Assembly (NCBI GenBank): GCA_902800905.1
Contig: CADCGC010000006.1
Span: forward strand, 1 to 53,677
Length of the DNA stretch: 53,677 nt
Direction: 5' to 3'
From: an uncultured Erysipelotrichaceae bacterium
GTDB lineage: Bacteria > Bacillota_I > Bacilli_A > RFN20 > CAG-826
Positions 53,393-53,677 of the stretch are shown in pieces. The notes under the pieces were generated by a model. It searched no databases and had not been told where the DNA came from. It saw only the letters and a list, made by a program, of their open reading frames with translations. The translations under genes were made by a program, and so were the position numbers. The number at the start of each line of letters is the position of its first letter. The first letter of the stretch is position 1.

Positions 53393-53677
53393 ATGGGAGA
53401 ATTAAAGCATGGGAGAACATGCGTTTTTAACATTAACTATCACGTTGTTTGGTCTACTAAATATAGAAGAAAGGTATTAACTCCAAAAATAGAAAAGCGA
53501 CTAAAAGAAATATTGATTAATGTTGCTCAAGAAAAAGGGTTTGAAATCGCTGAAATAGAAGTAGGAACCTTAGACCACGTCCATGTATTTGTTTCTGCAA
53601 TCCCTAAGATATCTATTTCTTATATCGCTAAGATGATGAAAGGAATATCAGGAAGATTGTTATTAAAAGAATTCCCA
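53393..53677 (+). CDS. tnpA: IS200/IS605 family transposase TnpA, 3'-truncated by the window
   Basis: Ninety-five codons of a Y1 HUH transposase are present to the window end. Family motifs are YHVVWSTKYRRKVL near residue 16-29 and the HUH metal motif HVHVFV near residue 62-67. The catalytic tyrosine lies further on and is outside the window. ATG 53393 is used, although another in-frame Met is not close. A weak AAGGGA site lies upstream. Confidence 0.95.
   Translation, partial: MGELKHGRTCVFNINYHVVWSTKYRRKVLTPKIEKRLKEILINVAQEKGFEIAEIEVGTLDHVHVFVSAIPKISISYIAKMMKGISGRLLLKEFP

Overview
The window is low-GC DNA from a gut-type, anaerobic relative of the Bacilli (Erysipelotrichia / RF39 / Acholeplasma-like grade). 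This placement is inference. It rests on AT-rich codon use, Firmicute-type gene pairs, a desulfoferrodoxin, a CpoA/LafB-like glycolipid glycosyltransferase and a purine-fermentation gene set. TGA is used as a stop and tryptophan is read from TGG, so the code is 11 and not the Mycoplasma code 4. No cell-wall synthesis gene is visible.

Layout. 1-3985: housekeeping genes (3' part of prfB, a YitT-family membrane protein, uvrB, secG). 4008-10926: accessory genes. These are a HicB-like protein paired with a NERD nuclease, a membrane EAL phosphodiesterase with a degenerate GGDEF domain, a small membrane protein broken at an 8-nt homopolymer, an XRE-HTH/UDP-glucose dehydrogenase fusion, a four-TM protein, and desulfoferrodoxin. 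11046-15090: a lipoprotein, a PHP phosphatase, tRNA-Met and tRNA-Ala on the minus strand, the SRP RNA, tadA, and a Phd/ParE-type toxin-antitoxin pair. 15092-25935: a P-type ATPase, psuG with a TetR regulator and an iron alcohol dehydrogenase, a pseudo-site-2-protease, mgtE and tldD/tldE. 26041-30585: a glycolipid glycosyltransferase, a guanine-deaminase-like enzyme, a frameshifted flavodoxin, carbamate kinase, an Lgt homologue and a CPBP protease.

30633-46726 is the centrepiece, a run of fourteen tightly packed plus-strand genes for anaerobic purine catabolism. It holds a MocA/YgfJ-like cytidylyltransferase, two complete three-subunit molybdenum hydroxylases, a hydantoinase-like amidohydrolase (HydA), SsnA, a PreA-like flavin/iron-sulfur oxidoreductase, two fold-type-II PLP enzymes, the YgeY hydrolase and the YgeW carbamoyltransferase. 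Guanine deaminase would feed guanine in as xanthine, and carbamate kinase would draw ATP from carbamoyl phosphate made at the YgeW step. Compared with the E. coli-type set, no YgfK or YgeX is present in the window. The PreA-like protein and the two PLP enzymes sit where those activities would be expected.

46745-53677 is a variable end. A RelB/DinJ-RelE cassette lies between two identical 29-bp terminator repeats exactly 700 bp apart. It is followed by a 1330-residue repeat surface protein with an MscS channel, a second DinJ module whose YafQ toxin has lost its catalytic residues, and the start of an IS200/IS605 transposase cut by the window edge.

A recurring regulatory feature is that several genes have a good -10 box only 7-10 nt before the ATG and no Shine-Dalgarno sequence, which suggests leaderless transcripts. 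Other genes carry a clear AGGAGG-type ribosome binding site.
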